Of a stretch of DNA of 64,000 bases, positions 18,370-27,647 are shown piece after piece (the first letter of the stretch is position 1; every line of letters starts with the position of its first letter). Position numbers and translations under genes: made by a program. Origin of the DNA: CALLPQ01 sp964479275 (GTDB lineage Bacteria > Pseudomonadota > Alphaproteobacteria > Caulobacterales > Parvularculaceae); contig CAYZLR010000001.1 in NCBI GenBank assembly GCA_964479275.1, forward strand, positions 1 to 64,000, in the 5' to 3' direction. The notes under the pieces are model-generated. The model did no database searches. It saw only the letters and a list, made by a program, of their open reading frames with translations, and was not told the origin of the DNA.

Positions 18370-19152
18370 ATGTTGCTGAAACTAAAAAAATTCATTGTGA
18401 CAACACCGCTCGCAAAGCCACTGGAACAAATCTCCTCTACGGTGAAGAGAAAAATAAAAACATTTCAACATCCAGAGCTTGATCTTTTTATGCGTGATGA
18501 TGATTTTCTCGACCGTGTGTTAGCGGATCTCATTAAGCCAGACTCTCACTGTATTGACGTGGGTTGTCACATTGGTTCTATGTTAAAAAGGTTCCATGAT
18601 CTTGCCCCCCAGGGACAACATATGGCTGTTGAGCCCACACCGACAAAGGCGGCTTGGTTGAAACAATCTTTTCCTAAGGCTAAGATTTTTGAATGCGCTC
18701 TGGCAGAAGAGACAGGAACAGCGACTTTTTATGAAGACCTAGATCGCCCTGGTTATAGTACGCTTCTTAAAAGAGGCGATAAACAATCTAATCTGCATGC
18801 TTATGATGTTGAGATTAAAACCCTGGATGAGATCACCCTGGATCTTACGAAAATCGACCTAATCAAAATAGATGTCGAAGGTGCAGAGTTACGCGTTCTA
18901 AAGGGGGGCTCGAGGGCAATTGCCAAGCATAAACCTGTCCTAGTGTTTGAGTGCGGGCCTGTCGCCAATGAGGATCACGCAGAATTTTCCGGTGATGCGA
19001 TTTATGACTATCTTACGCAAACATTAAACTATGATATTTATGCGGCGATTGATTGTGTCTTTGAGCGCCCGCCACTGGCATTAAACGAGTTTAGGCGGTA
19101 TCGCATTTACCCTTTTGTTGCGCTGAACTTTATTGCCATGCCCAGAGCATAA
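18370..19152 (+). CDS. FkbM family SAM-dependent methyltransferase
   Basis: This 260-residue protein has the SAM-binding motif CIDVGCHIGSM (about residues 62-72) and an AVEPTPTK acidic loop. The FkbM signature KIDLIKIDVEGAELRVLKGG lies near 140-160. FkbM-family enzymes O-methylate sugars or polyketides and are often found with surface-polysaccharide genes. Here there is no glycan cluster, so the substrate is unknown. The start is supported by TTGGAGAA about ten bases upstream. It converges on hemH, with a repeat copy filling the short gap between the two stops. Confidence 0.85.
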   Translation: MLLKLKKFIVTTPLAKPLEQISSTVKRKIKTFQHPELDLFMRDDDFLDRVLADLIKPDSHCIDVGCHIGSMLKRFHDLAPQGQHMAVEPTPTKAAWLKQSFPKAKIFECALAEETGTATFYEDLDRPGYSTLLKRGDKQSNLHAYDVEIKTLDEITLDLTKIDLIKIDVEGAELRVLKGGSRAIAKHKPVLVFECGPVANEDHAEFSGDAIYDYLTQTLNYDIYAAIDCVFERPPLALNEFRRYRIYPFVALNFIAMPRA

Positions 19153-19156
19153 AACA

Positions 19157-19202
19157 CTCTAAAGCACTGCCACTTCAAATTGAATCGCCGAGGGGCTTTA
19201 AG
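19157..19202 (-). repeat. Dispersed repeat, hairpin module only
   Basis: On the minus strand it reads CTTAAAGCCCCTCGGCG then ATTCAATTTGAAGTGGCAG then TGCTTTAGAG. This is the second (hairpin) module without the first. It occupies the gap between the convergent FkbM and hemH genes and includes the hemH stop codon at 19198-19200. Confidence 0.75.
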
Positions 19203-20217
19203 CCCAGCCGGCCAATTCATTGCGCACTATCTTTTCTAGAAGGATGTTCATGTCTCGTGCATCATTAAGGCAGGGGATTGCTATCAAATCCTCTCCGCCT
19301 GCACTTATGAAATCTTCTTTTCCGGCAATTGCAATTTCTTCAAGTGTTTCAATGCAATCAGAGACAAAACCAGGGGTAATGACCGCAACGGTCTTGGCCC
19401 CATTTTGCGCCATGACTTTCAAAGTTTCATCTGTTGCGGGCCCCAGCCATTTTTCCGGCCCAAACTTTGATTGAAAACTCATAGGCGCAAAATCTTCAGA
19501 CCACCCCATTTCCTCACGTAAAAGCCGTGCAGTTTTTGCGCAATGGCAATGATAAGGGTCGCCGTTTTTAAAATACCGCTCGGGAAGGCCGTGAAATGAG
19601 ATAATAATTCGGTCGGGATCTTTCTCAAATTTAGCAAGATGATTTTGTGTGACGTTTGCCAAGGCTTCAATATAAGCGGGTTCATCATGAAAAGCGGGCG
19701 CTGTACGTAGCGCGGGTTGCCATGGCATTTTCATCAATGTTCTAAAAACCTCATCATTGACGGTGCCTGTTGTAGTTGCAGAATATTGTGGATAAAGAGG
19801 GACGATCAAAATTTTATGACAGCCAGCATTTTTTAAGTCGTGTATTTTGCTTTTTATTGAGGGAACGCCATAGCGCATTGCCCAGTCAATTTTTATGTCA
19901 TCACTACCAAGAGATTTTGAAAGCACTTCTGCTTGCGCTCTTGTGTAATATCGAAGCGGGGATTCATCACTCTCGTTGCGCCAGATTTTGGCATAAGCAT
20001 GACCGGTTTTTGCAGGGCGTGTGTTGAGGATAATGCCGTGTAAAAGTGGCATCCAAAATGCGCGTGGGTAATCGACAACACGTTTGTCTGACAGAAACTC
20101 GCGCAAATACCGGCGAACGGAACCCACATCCGTGCCCTCTGGAGTTCCAAGATTAACGAGTAAAACACCAGTTTTCGGCGTTGCAATGGGAGTATGGTTT
20201 GGCGGGAGATGTTTCAT
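19198..20217 (-). CDS. hemH: Ferrochelatase
   Basis: This 339-residue enzyme inserts ferrous iron into protoporphyrin IX to make heme. Motifs include VLLVNLGTPEG near the N terminus, the active-site histidine in ISFHGLPERYF, and the C-terminal VAVITPGFVSDCIETLEEI with the second conserved catalytic acidic region. It lacks the C-terminal iron-sulfur extension of some alphaproteobacterial and animal enzymes. It is apart from hemC-hemD. Its TAA stop lies inside a dispersed repeat copy, and another copy lies 50 bp upstream of its start. Confidence 0.95.
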   Translation of the reverse strand: MKHLPPNHTPIATPKTGVLLVNLGTPEGTDVGSVRRYLREFLSDKRVVDYPRAFWMPLLHGIILNTRPAKTGHAYAKIWRNESDESPLRYYTRAQAEVLSKSLGSDDIKIDWAMRYGVPSIKSKIHDLKNAGCHKILIVPLYPQYSATTTGTVNDEVFRTLMKMPWQPALRTAPAFHDEPAYIEALANVTQNHLAKFEKDPDRIIISFHGLPERYFKNGDPYHCHCAKTARLLREEMGWSEDFAPMSFQSKFGPEKWLGPATDETLKVMAQNGAKTVAVITPGFVSDCIETLEEIAIAGKEDFISAGGEDLIAIPCLNDARDMNILLEKIVRNELAGWA

Positions 20218-20266
20218 GATAAACTTTAAGTGTGTACGAATAGATTGATAAGAATGATTTCATACC

Positions 20267-20374
20267 CTAAAGCATTTTGCGTGTCTGTGGGAACCGGCTG
20301 AACGGCAATAAATGCGAAAAAAGAAAGACTTAAAGGACTTCGGCGATTCAATTTGAAGTCGAGGTACTTTAAGT
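20267..20374 (+). repeat. Dispersed palindromic repeat, full-length copy
   Basis: CTAAAGCATTTTGCGTGTCTG, then GGGAACCGGCTGAAC, then the hairpin module from CTTAAAGGACTTCGGCG through TTCAATTTGAAGTCG to AGGTACTTTAAG. It is close to the copy at 2060 and lies between hemH and the M16 peptidase gene, both on the minus strand. Confidence 0.85.
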
Positions 20375-20586
20375 TCGGCACAATGCCCATGGTAAAATAG
20401 TTGCAACACCTGTGAAATCTAATCGGGCATTGAAACAAAAATTAAGGCCCCACTCGCGATAAATCTCTTTCTTATAGCCTATAAAGTTTAGAGTTAAGCA
20501 GCCAAACTTATGACCAAACTTCGCGGGCCTTAGGAGCCAGTCTTCATGGTGTTGGCTTATAGTGAGCATGAACGGAGTGTCAGCTA

Positions 20587-23478
20587 TTACTCTTCACGCT
20601 CGTTGAGTAAAATTGCAGGGCCGAATCCTAATTCCTCAAGCCGGTCTTTTTGAGTTTTGGCGTCGCCAACCACCAACCAATTCATCGCATCAGTCCTGAG
20701 ATATTTGGCAGCAATGGCTTTAAAATCAGCCAAGGTCATAGCTTCTATTTTTTTGGCATTGAGTTGGCGATAATTATCGGGATAGTCATAGGCACTGATT
20801 TGTCCCAACAAGCTTAATTTTGCGCCGAGAGTTTCATTACCTAGAGCTTGCCCCCTCAATAGAGCCCCTTTCATGATCGATAAGTCATCTTCGGTGAAAC
20901 TGGCCCCATAGTTTCCGACAATATCGCGAATAAGAGCCATTGCCTCGAGTGTCACATTACTGCGCACACTGGAGCGCACGGAAAATGTTCCTCGGTCTTT
21001 GCTGGCAGTAAACCCGGAACCGATTCCATATGTGTATCCCTTTTCAACGCGCAATGCGGTATTCAAACGTGAGGTATAAATATTACCGAGTAAAAAATTG
21101 ACGGCATTAGCAAGCGGGTAGTCTGGGTCAAGCGCATTAAGGGAGGGTCTGCGAATATTCAAAATTGATTGCTTCGCACCAGGAATATCATAAAAATAAG
21201 CTTGTGAAGCATTCACTGGCTTTGCTTGCGCAAGTGTAACATCGCCTCTAGGCGTGTTGGGAATGGTTTTTTGCCAATTCGCCTCAAGTGTGCGGGCCAT
21301 TTTTTTTACCCGGTCTGGTTTCACATTGCCGACAATGCGTAACTTTGCATTTTGAAGGGTATAATTTTGCGCATAGAAGTTTTTTAAATCTTCTAAGTTA
21401 ACTAAGGCGAGTTTCTCTTTGGTGCCATAAGGTTGATAGTGAAAAATATGATTGGCATCATAAGAGAGTTTGCTTGCCTCTCGGCGTGAAATTGCACCAG
21501 GATCACCCGCGGCCTGATCAATAGAGCTGTTGATGGCGCGAATTAGAATATCAAATTCCTCTTGATCCCAGCGAGGCTCCAGCAGCATTTCTTCAACTAA
21601 TGATAATGTTGCCTCAAAATTACGGGCAAGGGTTGAACCTGTAATAAAGCTGCCATCAGCGTTAGCAAAAACACGAATGGATGACCCAAGCGAGCGGATG
21701 GCATCTTCTAATTGCGCTGTGGTTTTATTCGCTGTTCCCTTTTCCAGCATGTTGGCAGTTAAACTGGCAATGGCTGGTTTTTCGACACCGCCTCTTGCTC
21801 GCCCTGCATCAATTCTGATGGAGAAATAAATCAGGGGCGTTTCGTCATTCTCAATGCCATAGATGGATAGCGATTGATCAGTGCCGGCGCGCCAGATAGT
21901 AGGTTCTGGCAGTTTATAGGCCTTGCCAAAAGGGGGTTCAGTGGTGCGATCGAAACTGGAAGCGGTGGGTTCAAAAGTGCGCGCGCGAGGATCAAAATCC
22001 AGTACTTTTTCCGCGCCTTGAACAACTTGCTCCTCTACGACGGCCGCTTTTTGAGCCCCTTCTAGCGCGAGATCGATTTGCCCTTTGGGCACAAAGCTTG
22101 TGGTAATATATGTTTTATCCTTGATGTAATTTTCATAAACACGCATCACATCCTCGGTCGAGACATTTAAAAGTGCGTCTATGTCTTTGCTCAAAAAACC
22201 AGGGTCGTTGGTAAAAAGATTATATTCACTCAGTTGAATGGCTTTTCCAAGAACGCTTTGTAATTGTTCGTAAACACTTACCTCCAGCCCGGCTTTGATG
22301 CGGTCAAGATCTGATTGGGAAATGCCGTCAGTTTCAAACCGTGTAAAGCCCTTTTGTATGGCCGGCATGAGGGCATCCAGATCACCTCCCGCATTGGCGG
22401 TGACGCTTAAATATAACTCGCCGGCGATTTCACTGGCGTTGTTAAACATAGAGACGGATGAAGTGAGCTTTTGCTCGTCAATTAATATTTCGTTTAAAGG
22501 AGCGCGCTTTCCGTTAGTGAGGTAGTCGGCTAATATATTGAGTGCGGCATTATCGGGGTGATATTGCTCCAGCGTTGGCCAAACCATGGTGAGTTGAGGC
22601 ACCTTAGCAAAATTATCTTCATGATAAAGAGCAATATTTTCATTAAGAACACCGGGGCGCGGTGAAAAAGGAGTGATATCTTCGCCGCGTGGAATTTCGC
22701 CAAAATATTTTTCCACCCATTTGCGTGCTTTTTTCGGGTCAAAATCACCAGTGATGGTTAATGTTACATTATTAGGGACATACCAGCGATGGTAGAAATC
22801 TTTAACATCATCAAGGGTCGCGGCATCAAGATCAGCAAGTGACCCTATCACTTGCCAATTATAGGGATGATCTTCCGGGTATAGGGCTTTCCCAATCACA
22901 TAGAATGTATGGCCATAAGGACGGTTATCATTGCTTTGGCGTTTTTCATTTTTGACCACCTGCTTTTCATTGTCGAGAACATCTTGGGTAACCGTATTGA
23001 TAAAATAGCCAAGTTTGTCGGCTTCTGCCCAAATAATTTTCTCTAAAGCATCGGCAGGAACAGCCTGAAAATATTGTGTCATGTCGGTGGTGGTAAAGCC
23101 ATTGGTCCCTTCGCCGCCAATGCGCGTATTCATTTCATCAAGGCCACCATAACCTAAATTTTCTGAGTCGAGAAAAAGCAAATGTTCGAAAAGATGGGCA
23201 AAGCCAGTGCGTCCAGGTAATTCTCTTGCCGACCCAACATGGGCAGCAAGATTGATTGCCACCACAGGATCTGATTTATCAATATGAAGAACAACGTCGA
23301 GGCCGTTTTCTAATTCAAATTTCTCAAACGGGATTGCAACGGAAACCTTGGGCTTGTCCTGACTTTGAGTCTGAGGGGGAATTTCTGTTCCAGTGCCTTG
23401 TTGGTCAACTGCGCGATTACACCCAAGAAGTAGGATTAAAGTACCGATTAAAGATAGGCCTAAATTTAAATTCTTCAT
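20587..23478 (-). CDS. M16 family zinc peptidase lipoprotein, double domain
   Basis: Starting at the ATG at 23478 (AGAG eight bases upstream; a GTG three codons earlier is less likely), the 963-residue protein has a lipoprotein signal with lipobox LLLGC (C20). The N-terminal M16 unit has the inverted zinc motif FAHLFEHLLF (HxxEH), with a downstream NEKQVVKNE supplying the third ligand. A second M16-like unit without the motif forms the C-terminal half, as in the pitrilysin/processing-peptidase architecture. It likely degrades peptides in the periplasm. It lies 33 bp after the ferric-binding protein gene on the same strand, so it may be co-transcribed with the iron transporter. Confidence 0.88.
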   Translation of the reverse strand: MKNLNLGLSLIGTLILLLGCNRAVDQQGTGTEIPPQTQSQDKPKVSVAIPFEKFELENGLDVVLHIDKSDPVVAINLAAHVGSARELPGRTGFAHLFEHLLFLDSENLGYGGLDEMNTRIGGEGTNGFTTTDMTQYFQAVPADALEKIIWAEADKLGYFINTVTQDVLDNEKQVVKNEKRQSNDNRPYGHTFYVIGKALYPEDHPYNWQVIGSLADLDAATLDDVKDFYHRWYVPNNVTLTITGDFDPKKARKWVEKYFGEIPRGEDITPFSPRPGVLNENIALYHEDNFAKVPQLTMVWPTLEQYHPDNAALNILADYLTNGKRAPLNEILIDEQKLTSSVSMFNNASEIAGELYLSVTANAGGDLDALMPAIQKGFTRFETDGISQSDLDRIKAGLEVSVYEQLQSVLGKAIQLSEYNLFTNDPGFLSKDIDALLNVSTEDVMRVYENYIKDKTYITTSFVPKGQIDLALEGAQKAAVVEEQVVQGAEKVLDFDPRARTFEPTASSFDRTTEPPFGKAYKLPEPTIWRAGTDQSLSIYGIENDETPLIYFSIRIDAGRARGGVEKPAIASLTANMLEKGTANKTTAQLEDAIRSLGSSIRVFANADGSFITGSTLARNFEATLSLVEEMLLEPRWDQEEFDILIRAINSSIDQAAGDPGAISRREASKLSYDANHIFHYQPYGTKEKLALVNLEDLKNFYAQNYTLQNAKLRIVGNVKPDRVKKMARTLEANWQKTIPNTPRGDVTLAQAKPVNASQAYFYDIPGAKQSILNIRRPSLNALDPDYPLANAVNFLLGNIYTSRLNTALRVEKGYTYGIGSGFTASKDRGTFSVRSSVRSNVTLEAMALIRDIVGNYGASFTEDDLSIMKGALLRGQALGNETLGAKLSLLGQISAYDYPDNYRQLNAKKIEAMTLADFKAIAAKYLRTDAMNWLVVGDAKTQKDRLEELGFGPAILLNEREE

Positions 23479-23511
23479 AATGAACACTCTTTAGTAAATG
23501 TGGGTTTTGGT

Positions 23512-24600
23512 CTATTTCCATCCAGCGCGGTCAAAAATTTCGACGGCTTCTCGTTGGTGAATTCCTAATGCAGTCATCGGTAATTGATCTTCTTGAAAGG
23601 CTTCAAGACTGGATATCGGACCTGTAGGGTCTATGCCTGATCGAACGGGGTATTCATTATTTCCGCCGGCAAAACTTGCTTGAATATCTTCGCGTAATAA
23701 GAACAAAAGCAATGCTTTGGCATTGTTAGCATTTGGCGCATATTTAGCAAGGCCTGCCCCTGAAACATTGACATGCGTGCCCCGATCTCCACCTTGCTCT
23801 GTGCTTTGATTGGGAAAAAGAATTCCAATTTTTTCGCCAATAGTTTTGTTTTTACCTGAAGTGGCGCCAACAAAGCGGGCAACATAATAGCTATTGACAA
23901 TGCCAAGGCGGCATTGACCGGCAGCGACACTTTCAATTTGCGCTGTATCATTGCCTTGGGGGGGGCGCGCAAAATTTGCAACTACGCCGTTTGCCCATTG
24001 TTGCGCCGCTTCTGGGCCAAGATGGGCAATAATAGATGCCATCAAGGATTGATTGTAAATATTTGAAGAAGATCGCACACAGATCATATCTTTATAATCG
24101 GAATTGGCGAGATCTTCATAGCTCGTCAATTCAGCGGGCAAGCCTTTTTCTTTATTAAAGATAATGATACGAGCTCTTTTCGTAAGGCCAATCCAAAGAC
24201 CTTCTGGGTGTTGCAATGGTGCTGGTACGGCCTCAGTAATGTTTGGGTTGTTGAGCGGTTGAAATAGATCTCGACTTTCGGCGCGCCATAAGATGCCTGC
24301 ATCAGCCGTGATAAATAAATCCGCCGGGCTTGCCTCGCCCTCACTGGATAGACGCTCGATCAACGCATCACCATTACCTTCTATAATATTGACCTTTATG
24401 CCTGTTTCTTTTGTAAATTGTTCGTAGAGCACTAGATCATTATCGTAATGACGCGCGGAATAGAGGTTTACCTCTCCTCTACTTTCTGGCGGAGTGTCTT
24501 GAGTATTTTCAGAATTTATATCGGCGGTGTTTGATTGTCCGCAAGCCAAGAGACTTAAGGCAATAAGAATGGGCGCGGCTATGTTCAGTAAAGGTTTCAT
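23512..24600 (-). CDS. fbpA: Ferric iron ABC transporter, periplasmic binding lipoprotein
   Basis: This 362-residue protein has a lipoprotein signal (LSLLACGQ, C20) followed by a class II periplasmic-binding fold. The mature domain opens with VNLYSARHYDNDLVLYEQF and carries IVNSYYVARFVG. Both are typical of the FbpA/FutA family, in which such tyrosines coordinate Fe(III). It captures ferric iron and passes it to the permease. The ATPase gene precedes it by 18 bp on the same strand; the permease gene is divergent. The name follows function; FutA or AfuA would be equivalent names. Confidence 0.88.
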   Translation of the reverse strand: MKPLLNIAAPILIALSLLACGQSNTADINSENTQDTPPESRGEVNLYSARHYDNDLVLYEQFTKETGIKVNIIEGNGDALIERLSSEGEASPADLFITADAGILWRAESRDLFQPLNNPNITEAVPAPLQHPEGLWIGLTKRARIIIFNKEKGLPAELTSYEDLANSDYKDMICVRSSSNIYNQSLMASIIAHLGPEAAQQWANGVVANFARPPQGNDTAQIESVAAGQCRLGIVNSYYVARFVGATSGKNKTIGEKIGILFPNQSTEQGGDRGTHVNVSGAGLAKYAPNANNAKALLLFLLREDIQASFAGGNNEYPVRSGIDPTGPISSLEAFQEDQLPMTALGIHQREAVEIFDRAGWK

Positions 24601-24618
24601 TTTCGGTTAGACTTTCTT

Positions 24619-25683
24619 TTATGTCTTTTTGGTCATAAATCGGATTTGTTGTGTATCGAATTCTAAAGTGACGGGGGATCGAGCTTTTAGTGGCGCTTTG
24701 CCGGTTGCTCTTATTGTATTCTGGGTTTGCTTATTTTGTATATAATAGACCCAATCGGGGCCGACAAATCGACTATCAATGAGTGATAAGGGGGTGTTTT
24801 CAGTATTATTTTTCTGATGCGCAATAATTGCTTTTTCGCTGATAACTACGGTGATTTTTACGTTGCCTTGATTAAGGTGATGATTTAAATGCGACGGAGC
24901 GATAAAATTCCCAAAATCAGTAATCAGAAGGTTTTTCTCAGTTTTTGCTGTTAGGGTTTGCATATGCGGGAACATCATCGCACCTGCGAGTGTTTGCGGG
25001 TTTTCAAACAAGGATTGAGCTGTTGCAATTTCTTGAAGGTGTCCATTGTCCATGAGCGCGATTTTATCGCCCATCAATAAGGCTTCCTGGGGGTCGTGAG
25101 TGACAAACAGACAAGCGCATTGCGCAGATTTCAGATGTTGTCGCATTTCTTCTTGCAGCTGGGTGCGCAAATCGGCACCGATACTGGCAAAAGGTTCATC
25201 AAGCAAAAGTGCTTGCGGGTTGCGCGCCAGCGCGCGCGCTAAAGCGACTCTTTGTTGTTGTCCTCCCGAAAGCTCATGGGGGTAACGATGATGCAGGCCT
25301 GTAAGACGTAGTGCCATTATTTGGGATTGAGCTTCGGTTTCTCGCTCCTTTTTGGGTAGATGGGTCAGCCCAAATTGAATATTTTCCATTACGGTTAAGT
25401 GGGGAAACAGGACATAATCTTGAAATACCAGCCCAATAGGTCTTTTTTCTGGGGCTAGGGATTGTTGTTGATCTGCCAATATAGCGCCATTAAGGGTGAT
25501 CTGGCCTTCTTGCACACTCTCCATACCCGCTGCGAGCCTTAGCAAGCTGGTTTTCCCGCAGCCTGAGGGGCCGAATAAAGAGACAATTTCACCAGGCTCG
25601 ACGCGTAAAGAGACGTCTGTGAGCCTCCAGCTACTGTTTTTGGCAGCATATTGATGCGAAATTTGATGAAACTCTAACGCCAT
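24619..25683 (-). CDS. fbpC: Ferric iron ABC transporter, ATPase subunit
   Basis: This 354-residue ABC ATPase has Walker A (FGPSGCGKTSLLRL), the Q-loop at GLVFQDYVLFPH, signature LSGGQQQRVALARALA, and Walker B ALLLDEPFASIGADLR. A C-terminal domain of about 120 residues resembles the regulatory TOBE-like domain of the FbpC/PotA group. It powers import through the permease encoded divergently 50 bp away. No iron-regulator box was recognised in the short shared promoter region. Confidence 0.9.
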   Translation of the reverse strand: MALEFHQISHQYAAKNSSWRLTDVSLRVEPGEIVSLFGPSGCGKTSLLRLAAGMESVQEGQITLNGAILADQQQSLAPEKRPIGLVFQDYVLFPHLTVMENIQFGLTHLPKKERETEAQSQIMALRLTGLHHRYPHELSGGQQQRVALARALARNPQALLLDEPFASIGADLRTQLQEEMRQHLKSAQCACLFVTHDPQEALLMGDKIALMDNGHLQEIATAQSLFENPQTLAGAMMFPHMQTLTAKTEKNLLITDFGNFIAPSHLNHHLNQGNVKITVVISEKAIIAHQKNNTENTPLSLIDSRFVGPDWVYYIQNKQTQNTIRATGKAPLKARSPVTLEFDTQQIRFMTKKT

Positions 25684-25733
25684 AGGAGAATGTCTCGCAA
25701 ATACGGCGCGATAATGCTAGCCATTTCTTTGTG

Positions 25734-27395
25734 ATGACAACAAAACACGCCTCTCAATCCCCTAATCGGCCACGCAGCCTTGCGCGCAGCAAGAGTTTTG
25801 GTGCCTCTGTGGCTGAGATATGGGGCTCTTTGGGGCTTTTAGGGCTGGGATTATGTCTAATGTTGCCGGTGATGGCCACTTTGACAAGCTTCTTTACCGG
25901 GGAGGGTCAGACACTTTCCTATCTTTGGCAAAATACTTTTCTTGGCTATCTACGCGGTTCAATTTTATTGTGTTTTCTGGTGGCGGTGATTGCTGGTGGC
26001 TTTGGCCTGATTTGCGCGGTTTTAGTCAGCGTGACAGATTTTCCCGGTCGGCGCCTTTTCGCTTTTTTGCTGGCTATGCCTTTTGCTGTACCGGCTTACA
26101 TAATGGCATATTGCTATGGGGATTTTTTGAGCCCTTTTGGGGGATTTGCCAATATTTTAGCACTGGGCATGCCGAGAGAACAGGCGGTAAGTTTGATCCC
26201 GGCGATAAAAAATCTGGGCGGTGCGGCGCTGATTTTAGGATTGAGTGTTTACCCTTACGTTTATTTGGCCGTACGCGCCGATTTAACCCGTCGCTCTTCT
26301 GCCTATTTTGAGGCTGCAATAAGCCTGGGTGCAACGCCAATGGTTGCCCTGCGCCGTGTTATTTTACCAGGCATAAGAGCTGCTTGCTTGGGCGGTTTGG
26401 CGTTGGCATTAATGGAGGCTATTGCCGATTATGGGGTGAGCGATTATTTCGGCGTGCAGACTCTCAGTACAGGTATATTTCGCACCTGGTATGGCCTTGG
26501 AGATTTAACGGCAGCGGCGCAAATTGCGGGGGGACTTTTTTTGGTTGCAGTATTTTTGCTGCTCTTGGAATTAGCGGGGCGTAGAGGGCAGGCCGTAGAA
26601 AATATCAAAGCGCATCGCGCTGAGATTTTTATCAAATTGCCTCGTACAGGTCAGTTTGCTGCCATGTTGTTTTGCTCCGCTCCCGTCATCTTAGGGTTTT
26701 TCATGCCATTCGGAATTTTACTGGAAAAATTACTGGCGGAGCAATCCTGGGGAAGCCGTTTACGCCTTGATGGATTTTTTCAAGCGAGCATGAATACTAG
26801 CCTGATGGCTGCGAGCGGAGCAATCTTGATTATGGGCATCGCGATATTTTTAGCGTATTGGCAGCGCCGTAAGACATCACGTTTCACAGTAATTTTTATT
26901 CGTATCATGACAATGGGATACGCCATTCCCGGCAGTGTGATTGCCGTGGGTATTTTAAGTGCGGGTGTGTCTTGGCTTAGCCCAGTTGGATTGAATGTGA
27001 CGAGTGGCGGCTTATTAATATTGCTCTATGCCTATCTGGTTCGGTTTTTAACGGCTGGGTTTAATGTCACCCAGTCAGGTTTTGAAGGGATTAGCACAAA
27101 CTTTGATATGGCCGCCAGAAATTTGGGTGCATCACGGTTGGGCGTGATGGGCAAAGTGCATTGGCCTTTGGGGCGCGGGTCCTTACTTGCAGGAAGCGTG
27201 ATTGTGTTTATCGATATTAGCAGAGAGCTACCGGCAACTTTGTTGCTACGTCCGTTTAACTTTGAAACCCTTGCCAGTCAGGTTTATCGTCTGGCCTCTG
27301 ACGAACGCTTGGCAACCGCCGCACCAGCGGCCTTGATGTTGATTTTGACGGGATTGATCCCAACCTTTTTGCTGGCGCTTCTATCACGAAAGTAA
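25734..27395 (+). CDS. fbpB: Ferric iron ABC transporter, fused permease
   Basis: The ATG at 25734 directly follows a GTG that is an equally possible start. The roughly 553-residue protein is a fused permease with two binding-protein-dependent transport domains. Each has the cytoplasmic EAA loop that docks the ATPase: EAAISLGATPMVALRRVILP in the first half and MAARNLGASRLGVMGKVHWP in the second. About twelve membrane helices are evident. This is the FbpB/ThiP-like architecture. Divergent orientation relative to the binding protein and ATPase is unusual, since these three genes are normally in one operon. Confidence 0.9.
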   Translation: MTTKHASQSPNRPRSLARSKSFGASVAEIWGSLGLLGLGLCLMLPVMATLTSFFTGEGQTLSYLWQNTFLGYLRGSILLCFLVAVIAGGFGLICAVLVSVTDFPGRRLFAFLLAMPFAVPAYIMAYCYGDFLSPFGGFANILALGMPREQAVSLIPAIKNLGGAALILGLSVYPYVYLAVRADLTRRSSAYFEAAISLGATPMVALRRVILPGIRAACLGGLALALMEAIADYGVSDYFGVQTLSTGIFRTWYGLGDLTAAAQIAGGLFLVAVFLLLLELAGRRGQAVENIKAHRAEIFIKLPRTGQFAAMLFCSAPVILGFFMPFGILLEKLLAEQSWGSRLRLDGFFQASMNTSLMAASGAILIMGIAIFLAYWQRRKTSRFTVIFIRIMTMGYAIPGSVIAVGILSAGVSWLSPVGLNVTSGGLLILLYAYLVRFLTAGFNVTQSGFEGISTNFDMAARNLGASRLGVMGKVHWPLGRGSLLAGSVIVFIDISRELPATLLLRPFNFETLASQVYRLASDERLATAAPAALMLILTGLIPTFLLALLSRK

Positions 27396-27580
27396 GCTTG
27401 GATCATCGGTGTGCGTTGGGTTTTTTATGTCGTCGCATCAACCGGAATCAAAGGAGTGCTTTTTGTTATTGCTTTGTTGTGTTTGCGAACAGCCAACCAG
27501 TGGTGACTTGATCTGCAAATACTTTCAACAATTCTATCTTTGACGGGCTGCGCTTTTTATGTGGATATGTGCTGTTGGAT

Positions 27581-27624
27581 AAAAAAAGCCGCGCTTTAAA
27601 ACGAGTTAAAACGCGGCTTTTTTA
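27581..27624. terminator. Bidirectional terminator between fbpB and the TonB receptor gene
   Basis: A-rich AAAAAAAGCCGCG and CGCGGCTTTTTT form a GC-rich stem with T-runs readable on both strands. It sits between the converging fbpB and TonB-receptor genes, so it can serve both. Confidence 0.85.
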
Positions 27625-27647
27625 ATATTATGCTTTACAGGCGTATT

